Assembly: GCF_001428605.1 (NCBI RefSeq)
Contig: NZ_LMID01000001.1
Coordinates: forward strand, 1,247,372 to 1,311,371
From: Sphingomonas sp. Root720
Lineage (GTDB): Bacteria > Pseudomonadota > Alphaproteobacteria > Sphingomonadales > Sphingomonadaceae
Reading direction: 5' to 3'
Length of the DNA stretch: 64,000 nucleotides
Under the pieces are notes generated by a model. It searched no databases. It saw nothing but the letters and a program-made list of their open reading frames with translations, and was not told the DNA's origin. The position numbers and the translations under genes were made by a program. Position 1 is the stretch's first letter, and each line of letters opens with the position of its first letter. Below, one piece after another: positions 35,806 to 44,582 of this stretch.

Positions 35806-36765
35806 GTGAACGGCTTCAACTATCTGATGCTGGTCTTTGCGGCCTTCGCCGCGCTGACCTTCGTGCTGCTCGCCTTCATCCTGGCGAAGCGGACCCGCGG
35901 CCAGGGACTGGAGCCGCCCGATCCCCGGCCGGCGCCAACACCGACGCCCGCTCCGTTGGCGGTGACCTATCCCGCCACCGCGAAGCGGCTGCCCTATACG
36001 GGCTGGCGCCTGATGTCGCGCGGCGTCGCCAACCCGGATTCGGCGGGAGGACCGCTCTACCGGCTGCGGCTGGAACCCGAAGAGACGCTACCTAGCTGGC
36101 AGCCGGGCGCCGTCGCCCATGTCTATTGCGGCCCCGCGCTCGACGTGCTCGATCCCGGCGGCAGGCCGACGGCCGAGGCTGCGGACTATATGATCGGATC
36201 GCTGCCGGCCGAAGGCGCCATCCACCTCGTCGTACGCCGCGTCCCCGCGAGCGCCCCGGCGGAGGGGCGCCGCTCGCGCTGGCTGTGCGAGGAGGTCCAG
36301 ACCGGGCAGAGGGTCGCCCTGCTGGTCCGCGACGATCCCAGCTTCCTGCCCCCGCCCGACCACATCCCGCTGATCCTGGTCGGCAACGCGACCGGGCTGG
36401 CCGGGCTCCACGCCCATATCAAGGCGCGGCCGGCGGGAACGCGCAACTGGCTGATCTTCGGCGACCGCAACAGCGCCGACGACAAGGTTCTCGCCGCCGA
36501 GATCGCCGACTGGGTGTCGACGGGGCACCTCGAGCGCTGCGACCTCGTCTTCCCGGGCGAGACCGGCGAGCAGCGCTTCGTCACCAATCAGATCCGCGAC
36601 GCCAAGGCGCCGATTCTCGACTGGGCGCTGGCAGGCGGCGCCATCTATGTCTGCGGCAGCAAGCGCATGGGCGACGACGTCCACGCGACCCTGGGCGACT
36701 TGCTGGGGACCGGCGTGCTCGAGGCGATGGCCGAGGCGGGCCTGTACCGGCGATCGGTCCACTAG
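35806..36765 (+). CDS. membrane-anchored NADPH-flavin reductase domain (CysJ/P450-reductase C-terminal type)
   Basis: 319 residues from a GTG. Residues 5-29 form one hydrophobic membrane helix, followed by a Pro-rich linker (residues 40-60). The remainder resembles the FAD/NADPH module of sulfite-reductase flavoproteins: GPLYRLRLEPEET, an AEAADYMIGSL segment, LILVGNATGLAGL, and the C-terminal IYVCGSKRMGDDVH. A flavodoxin FMN domain is absent, so it may pass electrons to a separate partner. No partner gene is next to it. Upstream 296 bp show nothing else. Reductase identity is likely, substrate unknown. Confidence 0.75.
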   Translation: MNGFNYLMLVFAAFAALTFVLLAFILAKRTRGQGLEPPDPRPAPTPTPAPLAVTYPATAKRLPYTGWRLMSRGVANPDSAGGPLYRLRLEPEETLPSWQPGAVAHVYCGPALDVLDPGGRPTAEAADYMIGSLPAEGAIHLVVRRVPASAPAEGRRSRWLCEEVQTGQRVALLVRDDPSFLPPPDHIPLILVGNATGLAGLHAHIKARPAGTRNWLIFGDRNSADDKVLAAEIADWVSTGHLERCDLVFPGETGEQRFVTNQIRDAKAPILDWALAGGAIYVCGSKRMGDDVHATLGDLLGTGVLEAMAEAGLYRRSVH

Positions 36766-36870
36766 GGACCATCGCCCGACCTGCCGGCGCAACTGCGGCG
36801 AGGAAGGTCTTTGCCGCAAGCTGCTCCGCGGACGGCGGCGACGCGCCCGACATCGCCCTATCCGGCCGGA

Positions 36871-37614
36871 TCAGCCTGTGGAATGGAGCATTTCATAGCC
36901 GATGAGGGTCTTGGCGCGGGGATAGGCATAGGTCTTTTTGCTGTGGCGGAGCCCAGCCCGGACCATGGCGTCCGCCATGCACACCGTGGCGGGGATCGGG
37001 TCGATCACGGGAACGTCATGCCCCGCCGCGGCCAGGTGAGCGGCGATCGCATCGGCGCATCCGAAGAAGCCCGTGCAGCCCAGGATGATGACGTCGGCGC
37101 CGTCGCGCTCGACCGCGAGCCGCGATGTTTCGGCCAGGCGCTGCCGGGCCTCCTCCAGCCGCTGCTCGATCTCGAGCACCGGCATGTCGACCGCCAGAAC
37201 CGATGCGAGCTTGTCCTTGACGCCATAGGCACGCGCGAGGTTGTTGAGCATCGGTACGACCGAGTCGAGAACGGTGACGACGCTGAACGTCTGCCCCATC
37301 GTCGCCGCGAGATGCATCGAGCATTCGGCCGGCCCCAGCACGGGGATCCTGATCATCTCGCGCGAGGGATTGACGCCCGGATCGCCCATGCAGTCGATGA
37401 TGACGGCATCGGCCCCGTTGCGTTCCGCCTCGACGGCGCGGGCGATGATAGCCGGAACGGACAGCGCTTCGTCATATTCGCTTTCGATCGACGCTGGGCC
37501 CCGATCGAGGACCGAAAGCGAGAATGCCAGATCCGGTCGTGCGAGATGAGCGATGTCGTCCAGGTTGCGCATGCCCTGCGTGATCACGGGGGCGATGATG
37601 TGGATTTCAGCCAT
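36871..37614 (-). CDS. Asp/Glu racemase family protein, hydantoin racemase type
   Basis: 247 residues from ATG 37614 with AGGAGG at good spacing; an upstream in-frame extension is unsupported. Both catalytic cysteines are present: Cys75 in DCMGDPG and Cys180 in LGCTGFFG. It should racemise 5-substituted hydantoins or a related acidic carbon by the two-thiol mechanism. It is unlinked to any hydantoinase here and apparently transcribed alone. It is useful as an internal reference for the cysteine-less relative at 6874-7650. Confidence 0.88.
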   Translation of the reverse strand: MAEIHIIAPVITQGMRNLDDIAHLARPDLAFSLSVLDRGPASIESEYDEALSVPAIIARAVEAERNGADAVIIDCMGDPGVNPSREMIRIPVLGPAECSMHLAATMGQTFSVVTVLDSVVPMLNNLARAYGVKDKLASVLAVDMPVLEIEQRLEEARQRLAETSRLAVERDGADVIILGCTGFFGCADAIAAHLAAAGHDVPVIDPIPATVCMADAMVRAGLRHSKKTYAYPRAKTLIGYEMLHSTG

Positions 37615-38003
37615 GCCTGTTCCTCCTGTAGACGCAAGATAGCGCGGGCATCCGCCCGAATCATCGCGGGTCGGGGTAATGCGACGGGTTTTGGAGTAGC
37701 CGAGACGGCCCCCGCCCAATCACTCGCATGGCGCTTTCGGCGTCCTCCGGCCAAGGCAACCGCCTGATCGCCGACCGGCCCTTCGGAATGGCGCTGCACC
37801 GGTTGCGCCGTCCAGGACCTCAAGCAGGCCAACTGGCCGCATTGCCCGGCTGTCGCGGGGCAGCAAGACGTCCCGGTGCGGCCAAGCCCGATGCAGCGGG
37901 AAAAGATCCCGCTCGCCGACGGTCGGACCGATTGGCTAGACCATGTTCGCCCGACGCATATTTATCCGTGGCCCGGCGCGCGCCATCGGTCTAGCCGCGT
38001 GCC
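37615..38003. other. 389-bp divergent region between racemase and MFS genes
   Basis: Holds the promoters of both genes. A plus-strand frame from about 37766 contains a CTGC motif and reads rather like protein, but it has no start codon or ribosome site and runs into the MFS gene in another frame; it may be a gene remnant. Nothing else is seen. Confidence 0.35.
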
Positions 38004-39227
38004 ATGGTTCGGCGCTGGTCCACGATTATCCTGCTCTGGCTGCTCGGCGTCCTCGCCGCGGCGCAGCTGGCGAAGATGTCGACGATAGCGCCGCTGCTGC
38101 GCGACCGCTTCGCGCTGTCGCTGCCCGAGACCGGCCTGCTGATCTCGCTGCTGGAAGTGGGCGGCGGCCTGTTCGGCTTCGCGGCGGGGCTGGCGCTGGG
38201 CCGGATCGGATGCCGCCGGTCGCTGCTCGCCGGCATGATGCTGCTGGCGGCGATGAGCGTCGTCGAGGCGATCGCGTCGACGCCCGGCCTGCTGTTCGCG
38301 GCCCGCGCGACCGAAGGGATCGGCTATCTGCTGGTGGTGATCGCGGCACCGACCGCGATCGTCGCGGTCGCCAGCGATGCCGACCGGCCCCGCGCGCTCG
38401 CGCTGTGGAGCTGCTTCGTGCCGGTCGGCGTCGCCGCCGGCGGCGCGGTGACGAGCGTCGCGGCCGGGCTTCTGGAGCCGGGCGGCGTGATGCTGCTCTG
38501 GGCCGCGCTGCTGGGCGTGGCGGCATTGGCGGCGTTCCATGTGCCACTGGGCGGCGGATCGCGCGGGCCGATCGCCCTGCCCGCGCCCGCGGCGTGGATG
38601 GCGACCTTCGCCTTCGGGCTCTACACGTTGTTCGTCTGCGCGCTGACCATGCTGCTGCCGACCTTCCTGATCGAGGAGCGCGGCGCCACGGTCGGCACGG
38701 CCGGCCTCGTCACCGCGCTCGCCTCGCTATCCGCCCTGCCCGCTTCGGTGATCGCGATGGTCGCCGCGCGCGGCGGGACGCTTTCCTCGCGGCGGCTGGT
38801 CGCAGTCGCGACGCCGAGCCTGATCGCCACCGCGCTGCTCGCGCCGTTCGTCTTCGCCAATGGCGGCACCGGCCTGTTCGCCGCCGGGACGATCGCGGTG
38901 CTCGCGATCGCGCTGAGCGGGCTCGTCTCGCCGATGATGTTCGCGCGGCTGCCCGTCCTCGCCGGCGCCCGCGCGCCGCACGATCCCCGCATCGCCACCG
39001 CCAACGGCCTGCTCACCCAGTTCGGCGCGGGCGGTGCGCTGATCGGGCCGCCGCTCGGCGGCTGGGTCGTCAGGCTCTGGGGCTGGCCCGCGCTCGGGCT
39101 TGCGATCGCCGCGATGGCGATCGCCATGCTGATCGCGGCGATCTGGGCCGAGCGGATCGCGAGAAAAGGTCAGTCGACCGCCGCCGTCGAACCCGCAGGG
39201 AAATCGACGCCGGCGAATTCCGGATAG
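38004..39227 (+). CDS. MFS transporter
   Basis: 407 residues with about 12 hydrophobic segments. The first half carries the MFS signature between helices 2 and 3 as GRIGCRRSLLAGMML, and the second half is a matching 6-helix bundle. It resembles the cyanate/nitrate-type CynX-NimT branch in length, but the substrate cannot be determined. The 3' end overlaps the convergent secreted-protein gene by 58 bp. No operon partners. It is probably an inner-membrane exporter or uptake carrier. Confidence 0.87.
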   Translation: MVRRWSTIILLWLLGVLAAAQLAKMSTIAPLLRDRFALSLPETGLLISLLEVGGGLFGFAAGLALGRIGCRRSLLAGMMLLAAMSVVEAIASTPGLLFAARATEGIGYLLVVIAAPTAIVAVASDADRPRALALWSCFVPVGVAAGGAVTSVAAGLLEPGGVMLLWAALLGVAALAAFHVPLGGGSRGPIALPAPAAWMATFAFGLYTLFVCALTMLLPTFLIEERGATVGTAGLVTALASLSALPASVIAMVAARGGTLSSRRLVAVATPSLIATALLAPFVFANGGTGLFAAGTIAVLAIALSGLVSPMMFARLPVLAGARAPHDPRIATANGLLTQFGAGGALIGPPLGGWVVRLWGWPALGLAIAAMAIAMLIAAIWAERIARKGQSTAAVEPAGKSTPANSG

Positions 39228-39727
39228 ATGTCGCGCAGCATGATGACCTGCCGAGCATTGTCGATGCGAACGATATACCATTGGCCGTCGTCCTTCAGCG
39301 CGATCGTGCTGGACCGGCTGCGGAGGCGCCGCGCGTCGGGAAGCTCCATGACGATCTCGGTCGGTATCAGCATATAGCTGCGCCGTCCGTCGGGCGTGGT
39401 CGCCACGGATGCATCGGCGATGTCCATCGCGAACGAGACGATCTTCACGACCTTGAAGACCTCGGCCATCTGTGCGGCTATGTGGGGCCTGAGCTCTGCC
39501 TCGGTGAGACCAGCCTCCCCAGCCATGGAATGCAACAGGCGAGGCGGCAGGAAATCGACGACCTCACCGATCCGGCCCGCCTTGATCACCGCGTCGAACG
39601 CCGCGATCCGGGCCTCGATCATCGCCCGATCCGCCTGGCTGATCTCCTGCGCGACGACCGGCGTCCAGGCCGCGGGGCCCGCCACCAGCAACAGGCAGGC
39701 AGCGAACCGAAGCATCATCACGACCAT
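39170..39727 (-). CDS. secreted protein of unknown function
   Basis: 185 residues with a clear signal peptide (MMLRFAACLLLVAGPAAW, cleavage probably near VVAQ). The mature part starts ISQADRAMIEARIAAFDAVIK and ends with WYIVRIDNARQ and an acidic tail. It looks like a SnoaL/DUF4864-type NTF2-like fold in outline (long helix, then beta strands with a closing DGQWYIVRI), but the match is by shape only. The last 58 bp overlap the convergent MFS gene. ATG 39727 and 39715 are both usable starts. Confidence 0.75.
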   Translation of the reverse strand: MVVMMLRFAACLLLVAGPAAWTPVVAQEISQADRAMIEARIAAFDAVIKAGRIGEVVDFLPPRLLHSMAGEAGLTEAELRPHIAAQMAEVFKVVKIVSFAMDIADASVATTPDGRRSYMLIPTEIVMELPDARRLRSRSSTIALKDDGQWYIVRIDNARQVIMLRDIYPEFAGVDFPAGSTAAVD

Positions 39728-39758
39728 CCTTCCGACTCCCTCATGGCATCCGTGCAGC

Positions 39759-40037
39759 TTAATCGACCGCCGGCGGATAGCATGGGAAATCCGATCCGTT
39801 TCGGAGCGCCTCCACGACCGCCTGGCTGCGACGGAACAGCCACACCCGGATCGCGCTGGCGAGGTTGGGCAAGTCGTCGCCGGCGATCCGCTCGACGTCG
39901 ATCCGCGCGACGAGGGCGTTCAGGGGAAGCCCCTCCTCATCCGCGGCGCGGACCAGAGCCTCCCAGAAGACCGGTTCGAGCGTGATCGAGGTGGCGTGGC
40001 CGGCGATGTTCACCGAACGCTTGACCGGCCCCACCAT
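39759..40037 (-). CDS. ribbon-helix-helix domain protein
   Basis: 92 residues from ATG 40037. The pattern RSVNIAGHATSITLEPVFWE, then a helix (ALVRAADEEGLPLNALVAR) and LASAIRVWLFRR, is the RHH_4 family (short putative DNA-binding proteins of alphaproteobacteria). It lies 25 bp downstream of phaB on the same strand and is likely co-transcribed. A link with polyhydroxyalkanoate control is suggested by position only. Confidence 0.8.
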   Translation of the reverse strand: MVGPVKRSVNIAGHATSITLEPVFWEALVRAADEEGLPLNALVARIDVERIAGDDLPNLASAIRVWLFRRSQAVVEALRNGSDFPCYPPAVD

Positions 40038-40062
40038 CCCGATTGCCCCGATCCGCGCTCGG

Positions 40063-40785
40063 TCAGTACATGTGCTGGCCGCCGTTGATCGACAGCGTCG
40101 ACCCGGTGACGAAGCCCGCCTCCTCGCCGCACAGGAAGACGACGCCGCGCGCGATCTCCTCGGCGTGGCCGAGCCGGCCGACCGGAATGCGCGCGACGAT
40201 CTTGGCCAGCACGTCCTGCGGGACGGCGGCGACCATGTCGGTGTCGATATAGCCCGGCGCGATCGCGTTGACCGTGACGCCGGACTTGGCGCCTTCCTGC
40301 GCCAGCGCCTTGGTGAAGCCGTGGATGCCCGACTTGGCGGCGGCATAGTTGACCTGGCCATATTGGCCCGCCTGGCCGTTGATCGAGCCGATGTTGACGA
40401 TCCTGCCCCAGCCGCGCGCGCGCATGCCTGGGAAGGTCGCCTTCGCCATGTTGAAGCAACCGCCCAGATTGGTGTCCATGACGTCCTTCCAATCCTGGTA
40501 GGTCATCTTGAGCAGCGTGCCGTCGCGGGTGATCCCGGCATTGTTGACGACGATGTCGACCGGGCCCAGCTCGGCCTCGACCAGCTCGACGCCCCGGTGG
40601 CAGGCGTCATAGTCGGCGACGTCCCATTTGTAGCTCTTGATGCCGGTCGCCTTGGTGAAGGCGTCGGCGCGTTCCGCATTGCCGGCATAGGCCGCGGCGA
40701 CGATGACGCCCGAGTCCCTGAGCGCCAGACTGATCGCCTCGCCAATGCCCCTGGTTCCGCCGGTAACGATCGCAACGCGCGCCAT
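40063..40785 (-). CDS. phaB: acetoacetyl-CoA reductase (SDR)
   Basis: 240 residues, the usual length. It has the NADP loop TGGTRGIG at 7-14, NNAG at about 87, the catalytic Ser region IVNIGSING and the YxxxK pair in YAAAKSG. The spacing and the ending SINGGQHMY match PhaB-type enzymes, which reduce acetoacetyl-CoA to (R)-3-hydroxybutyryl-CoA for polyhydroxyalkanoate synthesis. A FabG-like ketoacyl reductase is the alternative. A GGGAGA ribosome site precedes the ATG. The RHH protein gene follows. Confidence 0.88.
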   Translation of the reverse strand: MARVAIVTGGTRGIGEAISLALRDSGVIVAAAYAGNAERADAFTKATGIKSYKWDVADYDACHRGVELVEAELGPVDIVVNNAGITRDGTLLKMTYQDWKDVMDTNLGGCFNMAKATFPGMRARGWGRIVNIGSINGQAGQYGQVNYAAAKSGIHGFTKALAQEGAKSGVTVNAIAPGYIDTDMVAAVPQDVLAKIVARIPVGRLGHAEEIARGVVFLCGEEAGFVTGSTLSINGGQHMY

Positions 40786-40892
40786 ATCCTCATCTCCCGT
40801 AGATTCGGCTCGATGCTAGAGCCTCTGCCTGTGTGACGAAAGCTCCCCGAACAGAAATTCGTGACAGCTGAAAGGCGCCTGCCGCACGCAGA

Positions 40893-41903
40893 TCAGGACT
40901 GGTCGATCCAGCCCTTCAATTCTTCGCCGATGAGACGTTCGAGCATCGCCATGCCGGGGGCGCCGTCGTTGAGGCAGGGGAGATAGGCGAAGCTCTCGCC
41001 CCCCGCCGCCAGGAACTGGTCGCGGCCGCGGATCGCCAGTTCCTCGAGCGTCTCGAGGCAGTCGGCGGAGAAGCCCGGCGCGATCACCGCCAGCCGGCGC
41101 ACGCCGTCCCTGGCCAGCTTGGCGAGCATCGCCTCGGTCGAGGGTTCGAGCCAGCGGGCGCGGCCAAAGCGCGACTGGAAGGAGACCTGCAGCTCGCGGC
41201 CCAGCGCATCGCCCAGCAGCCGCGCGGTCTTCCGGCAATGGCAATGATAGGGATCGCCGAGGTCGAGCGTGCGCGCCGGCATGCCGTGGAAGCTGGCGAG
41301 GATCGCGTCGGGTTCGCCGTGCAGCGCCGCCAGCCCCTCGCGCACCGACGTGGCCAGCGCGGCGATATAGGCGGGATCGTCATGATAGGGCGGCAGGGTA
41401 CGGATCGCCGGCTGCCAGCGCATCTTCGCGAGCGCGGCGAAGGCCGCGTCGTTGGCGGTGGCGGTGGTCGCCGCGCAATATTGCGGATAGAGCGGCGCGA
41501 TCAGGATGCGGTCGCAGCCGAGGGCCTTGAGCGCGGCGATGCGGTCGGCGATCGCCGGCTTGCCGTAGCGCATCGCATGATCGACGATCACCCCTTCGCC
41601 GAAGCGCCCCGTCAGCGCCGCCGCCTGCCGCGCCGTGATCGCGGCCAGCGGCGATCCCTCTTCGCTCCACACCTGCGCATAGGCATGGGCCGACTTGCGC
41701 GGCCGGGTGTTGAGGATGATGCCGCGCAGGATTGGCTGCCAGGCGATCGGCGGGATCTCCACCACGCGCCGGTCCGACAGGAACTCGGCCAGATAGCGCT
41801 TCACCGCGCCGGGCGTCGGCGCGTCGGGCGTTCCCAGGTTGACGATCAGCACGCCGACCTTCGGCGTCGCGACGGGCCCATGTCCTTCCGGCAAGGCGCT
41901 CAT
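40893..41903 (-). CDS. hemH: ferrochelatase
   Basis: 336 residues. The N-terminal VLIVNLGTPDAPT, the LYPQYCAATT segment, the metal-site SFHGMPART histidine and the SFQSRFG segment are typical of HemH. A later glutamate in CLETLEELAIRG belongs to the second metal-ligand region. It inserts Fe2+ into protoporphyrin IX in the last step of heme synthesis. Its ATG overlaps the stop of the IorB-like gene (ATGA), so the two are coupled. Heme A synthase lies upstream of that gene on the other strand, so heme functions cluster loosely here. Confidence 0.95.
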   Translation of the reverse strand: MSALPEGHGPVATPKVGVLIVNLGTPDAPTPGAVKRYLAEFLSDRRVVEIPPIAWQPILRGIILNTRPRKSAHAYAQVWSEEGSPLAAITARQAAALTGRFGEGVIVDHAMRYGKPAIADRIAALKALGCDRILIAPLYPQYCAATTATANDAAFAALAKMRWQPAIRTLPPYHDDPAYIAALATSVREGLAALHGEPDAILASFHGMPARTLDLGDPYHCHCRKTARLLGDALGRELQVSFQSRFGRARWLEPSTEAMLAKLARDGVRRLAVIAPGFSADCLETLEELAIRGRDQFLAAGGESFAYLPCLNDGAPGMAMLERLIGEELKGWIDQS

Positions 41904-44158
41904 GCGTCGGTCAGCCGCAGCGGCAGGTGGCGGAGGCGCTTGCCACTGGCAGCAAAGATGGCGTTGGCGACGGCCGGCGCGACCGGCGGCACCGCGATCT
42001 CGCCCGCGCCGCCGGGCGCCAGTTCGGACGGAATGATCTCGACCCGGATCTCAGGGGTCGTTGACAGGTCGGGAAGGCCGAGTCCGTCGAAATTCTGAGC
42101 GGTCACCACGCCGTCGACGATCGAGATGCCGTTGCCGAACGCGTTGGCGAGCCCCCAGAGGATGCCGCCCTCGACCTGCTGGCGGACGATGTCGGGGTGA
42201 ACGACCCGGCCGATGTCGACGACGGCGGTGACGTTGGGCACCTTGACCTGGTCGCCCTCGATCCGCGCCTCGACCAGCATCGCGACATGGCTGCCAAAGC
42301 AGCTGTGGACCGCCAGACCCTGCCCCGTGCCCGGCTCCCCGCCCTGCCAGGCGCCGATCGAGGCTGCCATCTGCAGGCAGCGGGCCAGGCGCGGCTGGCG
42401 GCTCAGGCCCTGCATGCGGAATGACAGCGGGTCGAGCCCGGCGACCAGCGCGAGCTCGTCGACGAAGCTTTCGGTGAAGAAGGCGGTGTAGCTGTTGGCG
42501 ACCGATCGCCAGGCACCGGTCGGCACGCCCGTCACCGCCTCGGCGTGCGCGACCGCGAGCGCGCCGATCGCATAGGGCGGTACCGCCCCCTCGATCGACC
42601 CGCGATCGGGGCCATGGCTGTCCTTGGCTTCGGCGCGGGTGAGCCGCGCCATCGTCTCGCCGTTGGTCGAGGGGCTGGCGATCGTCGCCGACCAGGCCGC
42701 GATCGAAGCGGCCGGACCGAGCGACGCCTTCAGCCGCGCGAGCGCGGGCGGGCGGAAACGGCTGTGCTGGATATCCTCGCGCCGCGGCCAGACGAGTTGG
42801 ACGGGCTTCTTCACCTTCGACGCGATGATCGCCGCCTCGACCGCGGCATCGACCTCGGTCTTGCGGCCGAAACCGCCGCCGACCAGGGTCGGGTAGATGG
42901 TGACCCGGTCTTCGTCGAGCCCAACCGCCTTCGCCACGGCCGCGCGGGCCATGGGCGCGGCCTGGGTCGGCACCCAGACTTCCAGCCCGGCGTCGCCGAA
43001 GCGAGCGGTCGCGGTCAGCGTCTCGAGCGGCGCATGCGCGATCATCGGTACCGAATAGCTGGCGGCGACGACGCCCTGCCGGCCGAGCAGAGCATCGGGG
43101 TCGCCGCGGTCGACGAAGCGCTTGGCCCCGCCGCCGTCGAGCGCCGCAGCCAGCGCCTTGCGCACCGTCGCGTCGCTGGGGCGCGGTGCGCTCGTCTCGA
43201 ACTCCACCGCGAGCGCCTGGAGCCCATGATCGGCGGCCCACCAATTGGTGCCGACGACGGCGACCCAGCCCGGATTGGTGACCACCGCCATCACCCCCGG
43301 CGTCTCGTCGGCGGCGGCGGTCGCCATCTTGGCGGGACGGGCGCCACCATAGGGGCCATGCGCAATCGAGGCGTAGACCATCCCGGGCAGGCGGATGTCG
43401 GCCCCCATCTGCGCGGTGCCGTCCACCTTCGACGGCAGGTCGAGGCGCGGCACCGGCCGGCCGACCAGAGTCCGCTCGTCGCGATTCCGCAGCGGCAGCG
43501 GATCGGGCGGGACAAACCGCACGGCGACCTGCGCCAGCTCGCCGAATTTCAGCCGGTCGCCGCCGCGCACGACGAAGCCCGCCTCGGTATCGCACGCCTT
43601 CCAGTCGATTCCCCAGCGCTCGGCCGCCGCCATGCACAGCAAGCTGCGCGCCGCCGCCCCCGCCTCGCGCAGGCGCGTCTCGAAGCCGCGGATGGAGGAG
43701 GAGCCGCCAGTGACGGTGAAGTTCATGCGGATCGCGACCTCGCGCGCCGCCCACTCGCCCGGACCGTGCAGCCAGGCGGGCAGCCGTTCGCGCGCCTGTT
43801 CCTCGAACAGGAAGCTGTTCGCGTAGACCGGGTTGATCGGTGCGGGCTCGACGCCGACGGTGCGCCAGTCGGCCCCCAGTTCGTCGGCCAGGATCTGCGG
43901 CATCGACGTATAGACGCCCTGTCCCATCTCGGCCTGTGGCACCGCGACGACGACCCGACCGTCGGTGGAGATCTTGAGGAAGGCGTTGAAGACCTGCTCG
44001 CCGGGCCCGACCGCGAGATTCGGCGCGTAGCGGCGCGGCCAGACCGCCCAGCCGAGCACCAGCCCCGCCGCAGCACCGCCGCCGATCAGCAGCCTGCGCC
44101 GGGTGACGCCGCGCCCGCCCTTCCCCGGCCCCTTCTCCCGATCCATCCGTCCGTGCAT
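41900..44158 (-). CDS. molybdopterin-binding aldehyde oxidase/isoquinoline oxidoreductase large subunit (IorB-like)
   Basis: About 752 residues from ATG 44158 (ATG 44146 also possible). The N terminus has a Tat-type signal, TRRRLLIGGGAAAGL, directing a folded cofactor protein to the periplasm. Molybdopterin motifs follow: VVAVPQAEMGQGVYTSMPQI, GGGFGRKTEVDAA, and GAWRSVANS. The terminal IPSELAPGGAGEIAVPP holds the catalytic Glu region. IorB enzymes hydroxylate N-heterocycles or oxidise aldehydes with a small [2Fe-2S] partner (IorA). No IorA or molybdenum-chaperone gene is in this window. The stop overlaps the hemH start by four bases. Substrate unknown. Confidence 0.88.
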   Translation of the reverse strand: MHGRMDREKGPGKGGRGVTRRRLLIGGGAAAGLVLGWAVWPRRYAPNLAVGPGEQVFNAFLKISTDGRVVVAVPQAEMGQGVYTSMPQILADELGADWRTVGVEPAPINPVYANSFLFEEQARERLPAWLHGPGEWAAREVAIRMNFTVTGGSSSIRGFETRLREAGAAARSLLCMAAAERWGIDWKACDTEAGFVVRGGDRLKFGELAQVAVRFVPPDPLPLRNRDERTLVGRPVPRLDLPSKVDGTAQMGADIRLPGMVYASIAHGPYGGARPAKMATAAADETPGVMAVVTNPGWVAVVGTNWWAADHGLQALAVEFETSAPRPSDATVRKALAAALDGGGAKRFVDRGDPDALLGRQGVVAASYSVPMIAHAPLETLTATARFGDAGLEVWVPTQAAPMARAAVAKAVGLDEDRVTIYPTLVGGGFGRKTEVDAAVEAAIIASKVKKPVQLVWPRREDIQHSRFRPPALARLKASLGPAASIAAWSATIASPSTNGETMARLTRAEAKDSHGPDRGSIEGAVPPYAIGALAVAHAEAVTGVPTGAWRSVANSYTAFFTESFVDELALVAGLDPLSFRMQGLSRQPRLARCLQMAASIGAWQGGEPGTGQGLAVHSCFGSHVAMLVEARIEGDQVKVPNVTAVVDIGRVVHPDIVRQQVEGGILWGLANAFGNGISIVDGVVTAQNFDGLGLPDLSTTPEIRVEIIPSELAPGGAGEIAVPPVAPAVANAIFAASGKRLRHLPLRLTDA

Positions 44159-44304
44159 CGCGACATGATAGGCGGGCGGATGGTATGAAACCACCCGAAT
44201 TGTCATTTGGACGAAAGTCCAACGGCCGCCGGGTGCCCCCTTGCCGCCATGCCGGCGAAGCGGGGCCTTTGCGTAAGAGCCCATCTCCTTTCTCGTCATC
44301 GTCA

Positions 44305-44388
44305 TCCCGGCGAAAGCCGGGACCTCTCTGCCTTTCCACCTTCGGGAAGAAAGACGAAGATGAAGGGAGATCCCGGCTTTCGCCGGGA
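44305..44388. repeat. paired hairpin repeats (REP-like)
   Basis: Two hairpins, each TCCCGGC with a 4-base loop and GCCGGGA, lie at 44305-44322 and 44371-44388, in opposite orientation with about 48 bp between. Short palindromes of this sequence recur between genes in sphingomonads. They lie in the 424-bp region between the IorB-like and ctaA genes, which is otherwise without a gene. Confidence 0.65.
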
Positions 44389-44437
44389 TGACGGAAGGGG
44401 ACGGCGTTACGCAAAGATCCCGCGAAGGCTGGCATTG

Positions 44438-44505
44438 ATGTCTGTTTTCTCGACAGATGCCATCTGGCTGATGAGAGACATGGACCCAGCCTTCGCTGGG
44501 GTGAC
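44438..44505 (+). repeat. dispersed intergenic repeat, copy 1
   Basis: 68 bp, ending with an AGCCTTCGCTGGGGTGAC-type hairpin tail. The same sequence, about 85% identical with a 28-bp identical core, occurs inverted at 59036-59104. The two copies lie 14.6 kb apart in unrelated intergenic regions. It looks like a non-autonomous or REP-type element rather than part of either gene. Confidence 0.65.
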
Positions 44506-44582
44506 GCTTCAGGATAGCCTTCTCCTCCGGGAAGACCTCCGCCACGCTTGATCCGTCCTCCACGGTGGCGCATGAGCGCGCC

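Noticed and set aside
37766-37990. Plus-strand frame with a CTGC motif before the MFS gene
   Set aside because: It reads somewhat like protein but has no start codon or ribosome site; at best a remnant.
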